A stretch of DNA of 33,284 nt from CAZBME01 sp964645835 (GTDB lineage Bacteria; Desulfobacterota; Syntrophia; Syntrophales; UBA8958). The position numbers and the translations under genes are program-made. A model generated the notes under the pieces. It did not search any database, had not been told where the DNA came from, and saw nothing but the letters and a program-made list of their open reading frames with translations. How positions within the stretch are numbered: the stretch's first letter is position 1; every line of letters starts with the position of its first letter. Below are positions 25,442-33,150 of this stretch, piece after piece. Location: contig CAZYDG010000030.1 in NCBI GenBank assembly GCA_964645835.1, positions 1 to 33,284 of the forward strand, written 5' to 3'.

Positions 25442-27157
25442 ATGAATTATTTGCTGCAACCGAAGAAGTACAAAGGACTCATGGCCGACGAGGGATCACG
25501 GGCGATAGCGGAAAAGACGGTGGCCTTTTTCGAGACCATGGGTAAAACCAAGCTAACGGAGGACTTCAACAAGAAGGTCTGGTACCGGGAGTTTATCGAT
25601 TTTCTTGGAAAGGAACGGATATTCGCCAAACTGCTTACGCCGAAAGAGTATGGCGGCGGTGACCCGGACTGCCGATGGGACACGGCGCGAAACAGCGAAT
25701 ACAGCGAACTGCTTGCCTTCTACGGATTAGGCTACTGGTACTGCTTCCAGGTGACCATCCTGGGATTGGGGCCGATCTGGATGAGCCCGAACGAGAAGGC
25801 CAAGCAGAGGGCGGCCCAACTTCTCAGAGAGGGGGCTATTTTTGCTTTCGGCCTGTCCGAACGGACCCATGGCGCCGACATCTATGCCGTAGAGACGACC
25901 CTGACGCCTGCGGGATCGGGCGCCTGGACGGCAAATGGAGAGAAGTATTACATCGGAAACGGCAACGAGGCCGAGATGGTCTCCACCATGGGCAAGATCA
26001 AGGACGGCACTGATGACTACACCTTTTTTGTCACAAATTACAAGAACAAGGCCTATGAACTGAAAAAGAACGTCATTTCCCACCAGGAATACGTCTCCAA
26101 CTTCGCCCTCCATGACTACCCCATTACGGAAGAGGATATTCTCTCCCGGGGCTCCCATGCCTGGGATTCGGCCCTCAATACGGTCAATATCGGCAAATTC
26201 AACATCGGTCCGGCCTCCATCGGCGTTGCCGAACACTGTTTCTATGAGGCCATTACCCACGCGGCGAACCGGATTCTTTACGGCATAAAGGTTACCGACA
26301 TGCCCCACGTCCGCAAAAACTTCATGGACGCCTGGCTGCGCCTGGTGGGTATGAAGCTCTATCAGCGCCGCGCCACGGACTATTTCCGGAACGCTGCGGA
26401 TAATGACCGCCGCTACCTCCTCTACAACCCGACGAGCAAGATGAAGGTCACCCTACAGGCCGAAGAGGTCATCAATCTTCTGTGGGATGTCATCGCCGCC
26501 AAGGGCTTTGAAAAAGATACGTACTTCTCCATGGGCGCCGCCGACATCCGCGGACCGTCAAAGCTGGAGGGCACGGTCCATGTGAATGTCCAGCTTATTC
26601 GCAAGTTTATGAAGAACTATTTCTTCAATCCCGCCGAATATAAGCCGGTGGCTCCGGATTTTGCCGCCAAAGACGACCTGTTCCTGTTCAACCAGGGTCC
26701 GACCAAGGGGCTCGGTGCGGTACAGTTCCACGACTACAAGGCGACCTTCGAGGCCTTCCGGGATCTGCCCAACGTGGCAACATTCATTAAGCAGATCGCG
26801 CTCTTCAAGGAGCTGCTGGAAAAGGCCGGCCCTGATAAGTATCAGGATCTGGATCCCTCCTTCTCCCTGCCCCTGGGCGAGATGTTCTCTATCGTTGTCT
26901 ATGGCCAGTTGATCCTCGAACAGGCGGGCTTCGACAATCTGGATCGGGATATCATAAACCAGATCTTTGACTTCATGGTTCGCGATTTTGCCAGGTTTGC
27001 CCTGCAAATCTATGGGATGCATAATGCCAAGGACGAGCAGCGTGCCTTCTGCAAGGAGATTATGCTCATTAAATCCGTTGGCGACGATGCCCAGTATAAC
27101 CGGATTTGGGAGAAATGCGTATTTGCGTTAAATGGTGAGTATGCGATGAACGAGTAA
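25442..27157 (+). CDS. Long acyl-CoA dehydrogenase family protein
   Basis: This flavoprotein (571 aa) of the acyl-CoA dehydrogenase superfamily oxidises acyl-CoA to enoyl-CoA. The FAD/substrate segment reads F-A-F-G-L-S-E-R-T-H-G-A-D near 134-146, and a likely catalytic base is Glu376 in K-L-E-G-T-V-H-V-N. About 180 extra residues follow the normal family end near 390. The substrate is unknown; fatty or aromatic acid oxidation fits a syntrophic lifestyle. GGGGG lies 6 nt before the ATG. The 135-nt upstream gap is AT-rich, has TATAAA at 25383-25388 and a T-G-A-C ... G-T-C-A inverted repeat near 25389-25401, and could hold its own regulated promoter. It ends in a strong terminator, so it is probably a single-gene unit. 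No electron-transfer flavoprotein genes are adjacent. Confidence 0.88.
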   Translation: MNYLLQPKKYKGLMADEGSRAIAEKTVAFFETMGKTKLTEDFNKKVWYREFIDFLGKERIFAKLLTPKEYGGGDPDCRWDTARNSEYSELLAFYGLGYWYCFQVTILGLGPIWMSPNEKAKQRAAQLLREGAIFAFGLSERTHGADIYAVETTLTPAGSGAWTANGEKYYIGNGNEAEMVSTMGKIKDGTDDYTFFVTNYKNKAYELKKNVISHQEYVSNFALHDYPITEEDILSRGSHAWDSALNTVNIGKFNIGPASIGVAEHCFYEAITHAANRILYGIKVTDMPHVRKNFMDAWLRLVGMKLYQRRATDYFRNAADNDRRYLLYNPTSKMKVTLQAEEVINLLWDVIAAKGFEKDTYFSMGAADIRGPSKLEGTVHVNVQLIRKFMKNYFFNPAEYKPVAPDFAAKDDLFLFNQGPTKGLGAVQFHDYKATFEAFRDLPNVATFIKQIALFKELLEKAGPDKYQDLDPSFSLPLGEMFSIVVYGQLILEQAGFDNLDRDIINQIFDFMVRDFARFALQIYGMHNAKDEQRAFCKEIMLIKSVGDDAQYNRIWEKCVFALNGEYAMNE

Positions 27158-27170
27158 AAGGAACATCCGG

Positions 27171-27213
27171 CGGGCTACCCTTTCCTGGCGGTGGGGTAGC
27201 CCGTTTATTCCGG
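27171..27213 (+). terminator. Rho-independent terminator of the acyl-CoA dehydrogenase gene
   Basis: A perfect 10-bp stem joins CGGGCTACCC at 27171-27180 with GGGTAGCCCG at 27194-27203. The loop is 13 nt and TTTATT follows. It begins 13 nt after the dehydrogenase stop. The convergent histidine kinase gene ends at 27205, so the stem may also slow transcription from the other side, though that side has a weaker T run. Confidence 0.85.
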
Positions 27214-28509
27214 GATCGGTGAAATTTCTTTCTTTGGCAGCATGAAGTAAAAGGTTGCCCCCTTGTTGGGTTTGCTTTCCGCCCAGACCCGGCCGCCATG
27301 CCTTTTCACGATTCGCTCGACAAGCGCCAGACCTACGCCCGTTCCATCATATTCCTCCTCGTAATGGAGCCGCTTGAAAAGACCGAAGATCTTATCGTGA
27401 AATTTCATGTCAAAACCGATGCCGTTGTCCCGGACATAATAGATTGTTCCTTCGCCCCCGTCCATGCTGCCTGCCTCGATTACGGCCGGCTTCCTTTTTA
27501 GGGTGAATTTGACTGCGTTTTCCAGCAAATTGATGTAAACCTGCCGCATCATCGACCAGTCTCCCAAAACCGCCGGTATTTTGCCGATAGTCAGTGACAT
27601 CTCCCGGCCGTGATTGAGGGCAAGCTGTTGCTGCCACACATCCCTGACGATCTCCTCCATATTGACGTTTTGTTTGGCCACAACCTGCCTTCCGATGTGA
27701 GAGAAGGCCGTGAGTTCATTGATAAGCCGCTCCATCTTCTGGATATTCTCTATAATCGTCTGGAAGAGCCTTTGGGTTTCCCCGTCCAATTTTTCCCCCG
27801 CTTTTTTGAGGATTATCCTGGAATAACCGGCAATGGCCCTGAGGGGTACCCGGAGGTCATTGGAAACGGAATCGTTGAAGTCCTTCAGGTCCTTGTTGAT
27901 CTCCACCAACTTCGCCGCATTCTCCGCCAGTTCCTCCTCCGCCTGCTTGCGGCCCGTGATGTCGCTGATCGCGGTTCGGCTCACGGATGCACCCTCTGTA
28001 TCCCGGGTGACAATGGACTCCATCCGCGCCCAGAACGTTTTTCCGTCTTGGCTCAGCATTCTTGCCTCGCACAATTGCGGAACATCCGTCTTAAAGAGCA
28101 GCATTTGATGCCGGTAGAAGGTGTCTTGATCCTCCGGAGAAATAAAGCGGGATATGGACTGCTTGACCAGGATACCTCTAGGGATGCCCAACATGGTCGC
28201 AAAAGTGAGGTTGGCCTCCAGGATCAACCCGTTCTCGTCGATGCTGCAATAGCCTACAGGAGCCAGATCGAACAGTTCCAGATAGCGTGACCGTGATGCA
28301 TCCAGTTCTTCATGTGCCCGGCGAAGATTATCGTTTTGCATCTCCAGTTCGATCTGATGCACTTGCAGCTCATGGATCAACTGACGTGTTTCCTCGGGGG
28401 TCAGCGATTCCACGTTTATCTCCATTGTATCGGCTTTTTTTCGGAATGCTTTCTCCGCCAGCTGTCGCAGTGCGTTGCTTTGCCGTAAGGTATTTTCTTT
28501 TTTCGTCAT
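27205..28509 (-). CDS. PAS-domain histidine kinase with Asn at the phospho-acceptor site
   Basis: The 434-aa protein has an N-terminal leader with I-H-E-L-Q-V-H-Q-I-E-L-E-M-Q-N (45-59), a PAS domain (about 72-190), a HisKA dimerisation domain (200-270) and an HATPase domain (300-425; N-L-L-E-N-A-V-K-F, D-N-G-I-G-F-D, G-T-G-V-G-L-A-L-V). It has no membrane segment. The usual S-V-S-H-D-L-R-A-P-L-R reads S-V-S-N217-D-L-R-V-P-L-R. The codon at 27859-27861 (minus strand AAT) is one base from CAT. It therefore probably cannot autophosphorylate on this residue. It lies just downstream of the CheB-CheR-PAS gene on the same strand and may once have been its kinase partner. Confidence 0.92.
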   Translation of the reverse strand: MTKKENTLRQSNALRQLAEKAFRKKADTMEINVESLTPEETRQLIHELQVHQIELEMQNDNLRRAHEELDASRSRYLELFDLAPVGYCSIDENGLILEANLTFATMLGIPRGILVKQSISRFISPEDQDTFYRHQMLLFKTDVPQLCEARMLSQDGKTFWARMESIVTRDTEGASVSRTAISDITGRKQAEEELAENAAKLVEINKDLKDFNDSVSNDLRVPLRAIAGYSRIILKKAGEKLDGETQRLFQTIIENIQKMERLINELTAFSHIGRQVVAKQNVNMEEIVRDVWQQQLALNHGREMSLTIGKIPAVLGDWSMMRQVYINLLENAVKFTLKRKPAVIEAGSMDGGEGTIYYVRDNGIGFDMKFHDKIFGLFKRLHYEEEYDGTGVGLALVERIVKRHGGRVWAESKPNKGATFYFMLPKKEISPIPE

Positions 28510-28532
28510 AACAAAATTTCTACACTTTCTTG

Positions 28533-28564
28533 AACGGCCCCCAAACGGCCCCCAAACGGCCCCC
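28533..28564. repeat. Short tandem repeat, 11-nt unit
   Basis: Two full copies and a partial third copy of CGGCCCCCAAA run from 28535 to 28564. They sit in the 90-nt gap between the CheB-CheR-PAS stop and the PAS kinase start. On the transcribed strand this gives three runs of five G spaced by six bases. That could affect RNA structure or translation of the kinase, but no such effect is known. No spacer-repeat pattern of a CRISPR is present. Confidence 0.75.
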
Positions 28565-28599
28565 GTCCTTGCTCTTTATCAGGTAGAATCTCATCATTG

Positions 28600-31596
28600 T
28601 TAATCTTTCGCTATTTCTCTTTCCGTAGTCGAAATGGCATAAACCTTACCGGTCTCGTTGATTAACGGCGTGGCGGTGAGCAGTACCTCTATGATCCTGC
28701 CGTCTTTGGCGACCCGCCGGGTGTGGTGCGGTTCCAGCATGCGGGCCTGGGCCAGTCGATTTAACGCGGCCACAGAATCCTCTTCCTGTCCCTCCGGAAT
28801 GAGGTCAATAAGGTTCTTCGTTATGGCCTCGGCCTCACTCCATCCGTACATCCTTTCCGCTCCCGGATTCCATGCCAGAATGCGACCCTCCAGATTCAGC
28901 AGGACGACGGCATCGGAAGCATCATACACGACAGCGGCCAGGCGGCGGATCGCCTCGGAATCCCGCGCCAGTTCCCGGAGCCGTTTCATTTCCGTGATCT
29001 CAAAAAAGGTAAGCACCACGCCATCGATGACATTTGCCAGGGTTCGATAAGGCCGGATGCGGAGGAGATACCAGTCACCCGTTTTGGTCTGCACTTCCAT
29101 CTCTTTGGGAATAAGGGTTTCCAAAACATCCTGAGCGTCCTCTGACAGTCTGTTATAGCCCACCAGGTTGGAGACGATGTGCCCAACGGGCCGCCCTATG
29201 TCCGTCGGAATCAGATTGATTACCTGGGTGGCCGTGGGGGTGAAACGGCGAATATTCAACTTACGGTCCACAAAAACAGTGCCCACACCCGTTCCGGCCA
29301 TGAGGTTGTTCATGTCGCTATTGGCCTGTGACAGATCGGAGACCCTCTGCTGAAGCTCGGTGTTGACCGTGGCCAATTCCTCGTTTACCGATTGGAGTTC
29401 CTCCTTGGAGGTCTCCAGTTCCTCGTTGGAGGATTTGAGCTCTTCGTTGGAGGTCTCCATTTCCTCAAGGGTGGTTTGGAGGTATTCCTCTTTGGCCCGC
29501 AGAGCTTGCTCCAGCGTTGCGGCCCGTACGTCGCTGTCCATTGGAGGAGCGGCCGGGCCGGCAGCCGTCAGCTCGGTCTGGGTGGGTGGGGGCGCGTATT
29601 CTGCCGGAATGTCTTCAAAACTGACCAGGAACAAACGGCCGGGGGCATCGGGTCCTGCCTCCAGCGGTCGAACCGTCAGGTTGATGGTTACGGTCTGCCC
29701 ATTGGTTTTAAATTGCAACGCCGGGTAGCGCACCGTCTCAAGGTTGACCGCCGCTTTGTGCACGGCAACGGTCAGTTCCCGCCGTAATCCTTCGCGGACC
29801 ATTTTGCTGATACTCATGGCAGTATCGCCAGGTGCGGGTTCCAGGTATGCGGCTGTGTGACCGTGGATAAAGAGAATATCGCCGCGCTCATTGACGACCA
29901 TACTGGCCGGGGTGTATGCGCGGAGCAGGGCCTGTTCGGTCAGCTCGCGCAAAGAACCTTTCTTCACATTGCGTCGCCCTTCTTTTACCGGCCCTGATAA
30001 CATCGACTGAAGATATTTCCCCGATACCATGAAAGGAACGCTCGAAATGGTTTCCTTGCGTTGATAGAGCTTCCATTTGCGGTCCAGGATAGTGAAGAGG
30101 TCCAGATAATCCCCCACCGTCTCAGAGTTTCCCAGAAAAAGAACGCCGCCGGGGTTTAAGGCGTAATGAAACATGGGAATGAGCTTCTTCTGTAATTCGC
30201 CGCCCATATAAATCAGCAGGTTCCGGCAGATGATCAGATCAAGTTTGGAAAACGGCGGGTCCCTGACGACGTCATGCTCGGAAAAGACAATCATGTCGCG
30301 AATGCTTTTCTGGATGCGGTAAGTGTCGTCATCGGGCGAATACGTGAAAAAACGCTCAAGTCTATCCGGCAAGACATCGGCGGAGATGGTGGCGGGGTAA
30401 ACGCCTGCCCGGGCTATATCGATGGAGCGACGATCAATGTCCGTGGCAAATACCTGCACCATGAAGGTCTGTTTCAGCGCCTCGATACGTTCCCGGAGAA
30501 GGATGGCGATGGAATAGGCCTCCTCACCTGTGGAACATCCCAGGGACCAGACGCGAATGGCTGAACCTTCGGGCTTTATGGTCACAAGATGGGGGATAAC
30601 CTTTTCTTCAAGGGCTTTGAAGGCTTCGGGATCTCGGAAGAAGTTGGTAACACCGATCAGGAGGTCCCGGAATAGGGTCTCCAGCTCCATTGGGTTTTGT
30701 TGCAGGTAGCGTACGTAGTCGTCCAGTTGGGTAATGCGATTAATGACCAGGCGCCGCTCTACCCGGCGGATGATGGTGTTGGGCTTGTATTGAGAAAAAT
30801 CATGACCGGACTGGGCACGAAGCAGAATAAGTATCTTCTTCAATGCATTCTCGTCTTTTGGTTCCGGTGCGGATAGCCGCCGGATAGAATCGCCGAACAC
30901 GCGCGTCGCATAAGCGATAAGTTGGGCAGGCATCTCCGCGGGCGGTAACACAAAGTCCACCATGCCGGTGGCAATAACGCTTTGAGGCATGCCCTCGAAC
31001 TCGGCGGACTCAGGGGTCTGGGCAATGACCAGGCCACCTTCGCCTTTTACTGCGCGTGCGCCCAATGTGCCGTCGTTGCCGGTGCCCGAAAGGATGATAC
31101 AGATAGCCCGTTCATTCTGATCCTGTGCCAGGGAACGGAAGAAAAAATCAATCGGCAGACGCATGCCGTGGGGGGCGGTGGGTTCCAGTAATTGCAGAGA
31201 GCCGTTTATGAATGCCATGTCCCGGTTCGGCGGGATAATATACGTGCAGTTGGGCCTGACTTCCATCCCATCCTCGACTTCGTATACCTGCATTCGGGTA
31301 TAGCGCCGGATCAGATCGGAAAGGATGCTCTTGTAGTGCGGGGCCAAGTGTTGCACCAGGACAAAGGCCATGCCGGGGTCGGTATCCGCGGGCATGCCGG
31401 AAAAGAAGGCTTCAAACGCCGCAAGGCCGCCGGCCGATGCGCCAATTCCGACAATGGGGAAATTTTGCTGCGGCACTTCGGGGAGCAAACCGGATTCGGC
31501 CAGATCAGCCGCCACTGAATGCGGAGGCGGCTGGACCGGCTCGGAGGGCAGGTCTTGAATCTTCGGCTTCTGAATGTCTTTTTTCTTCCTGGTCAT
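28600..31596 (-). CDS. CheB-CheR-PAS fusion protein lacking a kinase domain
   Basis: The 998-aa protein joins a CheB methylesterase (46-235; catalytic S54 in G-A-S-A-G-G, H83 in Q-H-L-A-P, D175 in G-T-G-N-D-G-T) to a CheR methyltransferase (250-515; SAM loop S-L-G-C-S-T-G-E-E-A-Y, then N-L-L-I-Y-M). After these come PAS-like regions, a long heptad coiled coil (E-T-S-N-E-E-L, E-T-S-K-E-E-L, S-V-N-E-E-L), and two C-terminal PAS domains. It stops after the last PAS. Many relatives continue into a histidine kinase; here a kinase lies in the next gene downstream. CheB lacks an N-terminal receiver. Both enzymes act on chemoreceptor glutamates, but no receptor gene is in the window, so a non-chemotaxis role is possible. 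The start ATG has AAGGA 8 nt upstream. Confidence 0.95.
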   Translation of the reverse strand: MTRKKKDIQKPKIQDLPSEPVQPPPHSVAADLAESGLLPEVPQQNFPIVGIGASAGGLAAFEAFFSGMPADTDPGMAFVLVQHLAPHYKSILSDLIRRYTRMQVYEVEDGMEVRPNCTYIIPPNRDMAFINGSLQLLEPTAPHGMRLPIDFFFRSLAQDQNERAICIILSGTGNDGTLGARAVKGEGGLVIAQTPESAEFEGMPQSVIATGMVDFVLPPAEMPAQLIAYATRVFGDSIRRLSAPEPKDENALKKILILLRAQSGHDFSQYKPNTIIRRVERRLVINRITQLDDYVRYLQQNPMELETLFRDLLIGVTNFFRDPEAFKALEEKVIPHLVTIKPEGSAIRVWSLGCSTGEEAYSIAILLRERIEALKQTFMVQVFATDIDRRSIDIARAGVYPATISADVLPDRLERFFTYSPDDDTYRIQKSIRDMIVFSEHDVVRDPPFSKLDLIICRNLLIYMGGELQKKLIPMFHYALNPGGVLFLGNSETVGDYLDLFTILDRKWKLYQRKETISSVPFMVSGKYLQSMLSGPVKEGRRNVKKGSLRELTEQALLRAYTPASMVVNERGDILFIHGHTAAYLEPAPGDTAMSISKMVREGLRRELTVAVHKAAVNLETVRYPALQFKTNGQTVTINLTVRPLEAGPDAPGRLFLVSFEDIPAEYAPPPTQTELTAAGPAAPPMDSDVRAATLEQALRAKEEYLQTTLEEMETSNEELKSSNEELETSKEELQSVNEELATVNTELQQRVSDLSQANSDMNNLMAGTGVGTVFVDRKLNIRRFTPTATQVINLIPTDIGRPVGHIVSNLVGYNRLSEDAQDVLETLIPKEMEVQTKTGDWYLLRIRPYRTLANVIDGVVLTFFEITEMKRLRELARDSEAIRRLAAVVYDASDAVVLLNLEGRILAWNPGAERMYGWSEAEAITKNLIDLIPEGQEEDSVAALNRLAQARMLEPHHTRRVAKDGRIIEVLLTATPLINETGKVYAISTTEREIAKD

Positions 31597-31641
31597 GTCG
31601 GATTCCTTAGATACGAATACATTGTATGTAATACCTATTAT

Positions 31642-31665
31642 TCAGTATAGTCAATAAAATACTGA
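31642..31665 (-). promoter_or_regulatory. Inverted repeat over a candidate CheB-CheR-PAS promoter
   Basis: TCAGTAT at 31642-31648 and ATACTGA at 31659-31665 form a 7-bp inverted repeat. Between the arms the minus strand reads TTGACT (31649-31654), a good -35. The -10 at the right spacing (TTACAT, 31626-31631) is weak. The site is about 50 nt upstream of the start codon. Binding of a regulator is inferred only. Confidence 0.35.
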
Positions 31666-31678
31666 TTATAAAATAAAC

Positions 31679-31702
31679 TACCCCGCCGCAAGCAGCGGGG
31701 TA
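31679..31702. terminator. GC-rich hairpin next to the REP-like element
   Basis: TACCCCGC at 31679-31686 pairs with GCGGGGTA at 31695-31702 around an 8-nt loop. On the minus strand a T-rich stretch follows, as in a terminator, but no minus-strand gene ends here. GCGGGGTATTA at 31695-31705 recurs at 31797-31807 as direct copies flanking the REP-like element. It may therefore be part of that element rather than a gene terminator. Confidence 0.4.
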
Positions 31703-31714
31703 TTAAACCCCTTT

Positions 31715-31781
31715 CGTCATGCCGGACTTGATCCGGCATCCAGTCCCGATTCTCTGGATTCCGGCCTTCGCCGGAATGACG
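31715..31781. repeat. REP-like palindromic intergenic element
   Basis: The element has two hairpins: TGCCGGA/TCCGGCA at 31720-31738, and ATTCCGGC/GCCGGAAT at 31758-31777. Outer arms CGTCAT (31715-31720) and ATGACG (31776-31781) also pair, as do ATCCAG and CTGGAT in the middle. This layout and wording match the widespread proteobacterial repeats that read CGTCATTCCGGCGAAGGC. Such elements are mobilised in trans, and often sit between divergent or convergent genes. No transposase is present here. Translated frames through it are meaningless. Confidence 0.8.
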
Positions 31782-32115
31782 GATGCGTGGCAAGCCGCGG
31801 GGTATTAGACCCGAAACGAATAAAGCGGTTGATGATTGTGAGGCGGATGTGAAGAGGTCGATCATAGACATATGATTGCCGCTTTTCAGATGCCATTTCC
31901 GTATAACGATGTCTTGAACTATTTGCTTGACAGACTTGAAGCCCTTCGCTATTGATAAAAAAGGTTATGAATTTATAAGGTAATTTCACTTCATCCCAAG
32001 CTTACACCGTTTGCCGCGACAGTTAGTATCAGATTTCCAAACAATTCAAATCAATAATCGAGCGAACCGTCCACAGTCCGACCAGTCCGTTAGACGTTAT
32101 TTTTTGGTGAAAACC

Positions 32116-33150
32116 ATGGTCGAGAAAAAGGCTTTTTTCAGGCGAGAAGGAGATATGCGCCAACAGGCGGAAGATATCTCCATGAAGAAAGCGTATCTAT
32201 TGCTGGAGAACGGGGTCATTCCGTCAGCGGAGGAAGTGAATCGCCTGTTCCATGAATTGCATGTGCACCAGATAGAGCTGGAAATGCAGAATGAGGAACT
32301 GTGCCGGGCTCAGGTTGAGCTTGAAGAGATTCGGGCGCGTTACTTTGACTTATATGACCTGGCTCCCGTGGGCTACATTATAGTCAACGAGGATGGGTTG
32401 ATCGTGGAAGCCAATTTGACTGCCGCGACGTTGTTCGGGGTGGCGAGAAGTGCTTTGACAAAAGTGCCGCTCTCCCGTTTCATCTTCAAAGAAGACCAGG
32501 ATATCTATTACCAGCGCTTTAAAAATATTGTTAAGAGCTCAGAATCGCAAACGTTTGAGCTCCGGATGGAAAGAACAGACGGGACGCTATTCTGGGCGGC
32601 CTTTGAGGCCACTGCGATGAAGGATAGCGACAGCATTCTTTTTTGCCGGGTTGTTCTTAGCGATATCTCCGAACGCAAACGACTGGAAGAAGAACACAGG
32701 AAAATCGAAGATAGGCTTAAGCTGGCCCTGACTTCATCAAATATGGGTGTTTGGGAGTGGGATATCGAGACGGGGACTGTATTCTGGTCACCGGAATTAT
32801 TCGAGATCATGGGCGTGAATCATTTTAACAAAACATTTAACGGGTTTATCGATGCCCTGCATCCGGAGGATGTCGCCCGCGTCAAGCTGGCGCTCAAAAA
32901 GGCAGTGGCAGAAAAAGAAGTTTTCACGGAGGAATACCGGGTCATTTCCCCCCGGCGAGGCGTACGCTGGCTGTATAATCTTGGCCGGGCCAGTTATGAT
33001 ATAAAGGGCAAGCCGCTGCGCATGACCGGCACCGTTCAGGATATCACTGACCGAAAGCAAATCGAAGAGACGTTGCAACGCTACAAGCTGATGTCTAAAC
33101 ACAGCCGGGACATCATGCTGTTCATAAACAGTGATATAGGGCACATCTAG
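32116..33150 (+). CDS. PAS-domain sensory protein, truncated at its 3' end
   Basis: From the ATG at 32116 the frame encodes 344 aa. An N-terminal leader with F-H-E-L-H-V-H-Q-I-E-L-E-M-Q-N (45-59) matches, residue for residue in position, the PAS kinase at 27205-28509. This is why I chose this start over an ATG at 32155, whose AAGGAG is only 2 nt away. Two PAS domains follow (about 72-190; and 198-325, with G-V-W-E-W-D-I-E-T-G). A third begins (Y-K-L-M-S-K-H-S-R-D-I-M-L-F-I-N) but stops within about 10 residues of its start. No kinase or output domain is reached. The likely cause is an insertion at about 33131; the intact protein was probably a longer PAS sensor kinase. Confidence 0.85.
   Translation: MVEKKAFFRREGDMRQQAEDISMKKAYLLLENGVIPSAEEVNRLFHELHVHQIELEMQNEELCRAQVELEEIRARYFDLYDLAPVGYIIVNEDGLIVEANLTAATLFGVARSALTKVPLSRFIFKEDQDIYYQRFKNIVKSSESQTFELRMERTDGTLFWAAFEATAMKDSDSILFCRVVLSDISERKRLEEEHRKIEDRLKLALTSSNMGVWEWDIETGTVFWSPELFEIMGVNHFNKTFNGFIDALHPEDVARVKLALKKAVAEKEVFTEEYRVISPRRGVRWLYNLGRASYDIKGKPLRMTGTVQDITDRKQIEETLQRYKLMSKHSRDIMLFINSDIGHI

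Larger units (their letters stand above)
31597..32115. other. 519-nt divergent intergenic region
   Basis: No gene is seen between the divergent CheB-CheR-PAS and PAS genes. Open frames here are short and run through repeat sequence. The region holds an inverted repeat near the left gene, a GC-rich hairpin and a REP-like element (listed separately), then about 300 nt of AT-rich sequence without recognisable motifs. Short GTCC words recur near 32071-32090. Confidence 0.6.

Noticed and set aside
28533..28564. Tandem repeat considered as a CRISPR array
   Set aside because: The units are 11 nt and adjoin without spacers, and no cas gene is near.
31679..31702. GC-rich hairpin as a terminator for a gene in the divergent gap
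   Set aside because: No gene ends next to it on either strand; it fits better as part of the REP-like unit, although I list it at low confidence.
31717..31989. Small minus-strand open frame in the divergent gap
   Set aside because: Its C-terminal third is a translation of the REP-like hairpins and the remainder has no family resemblance or start signal.
32155..32157. ATG at 32155 as start of the last PAS gene
   Set aside because: AAGGAG is only 2 nt away, and the ATG at 32116 gives exact positional match with the paralogous kinase.
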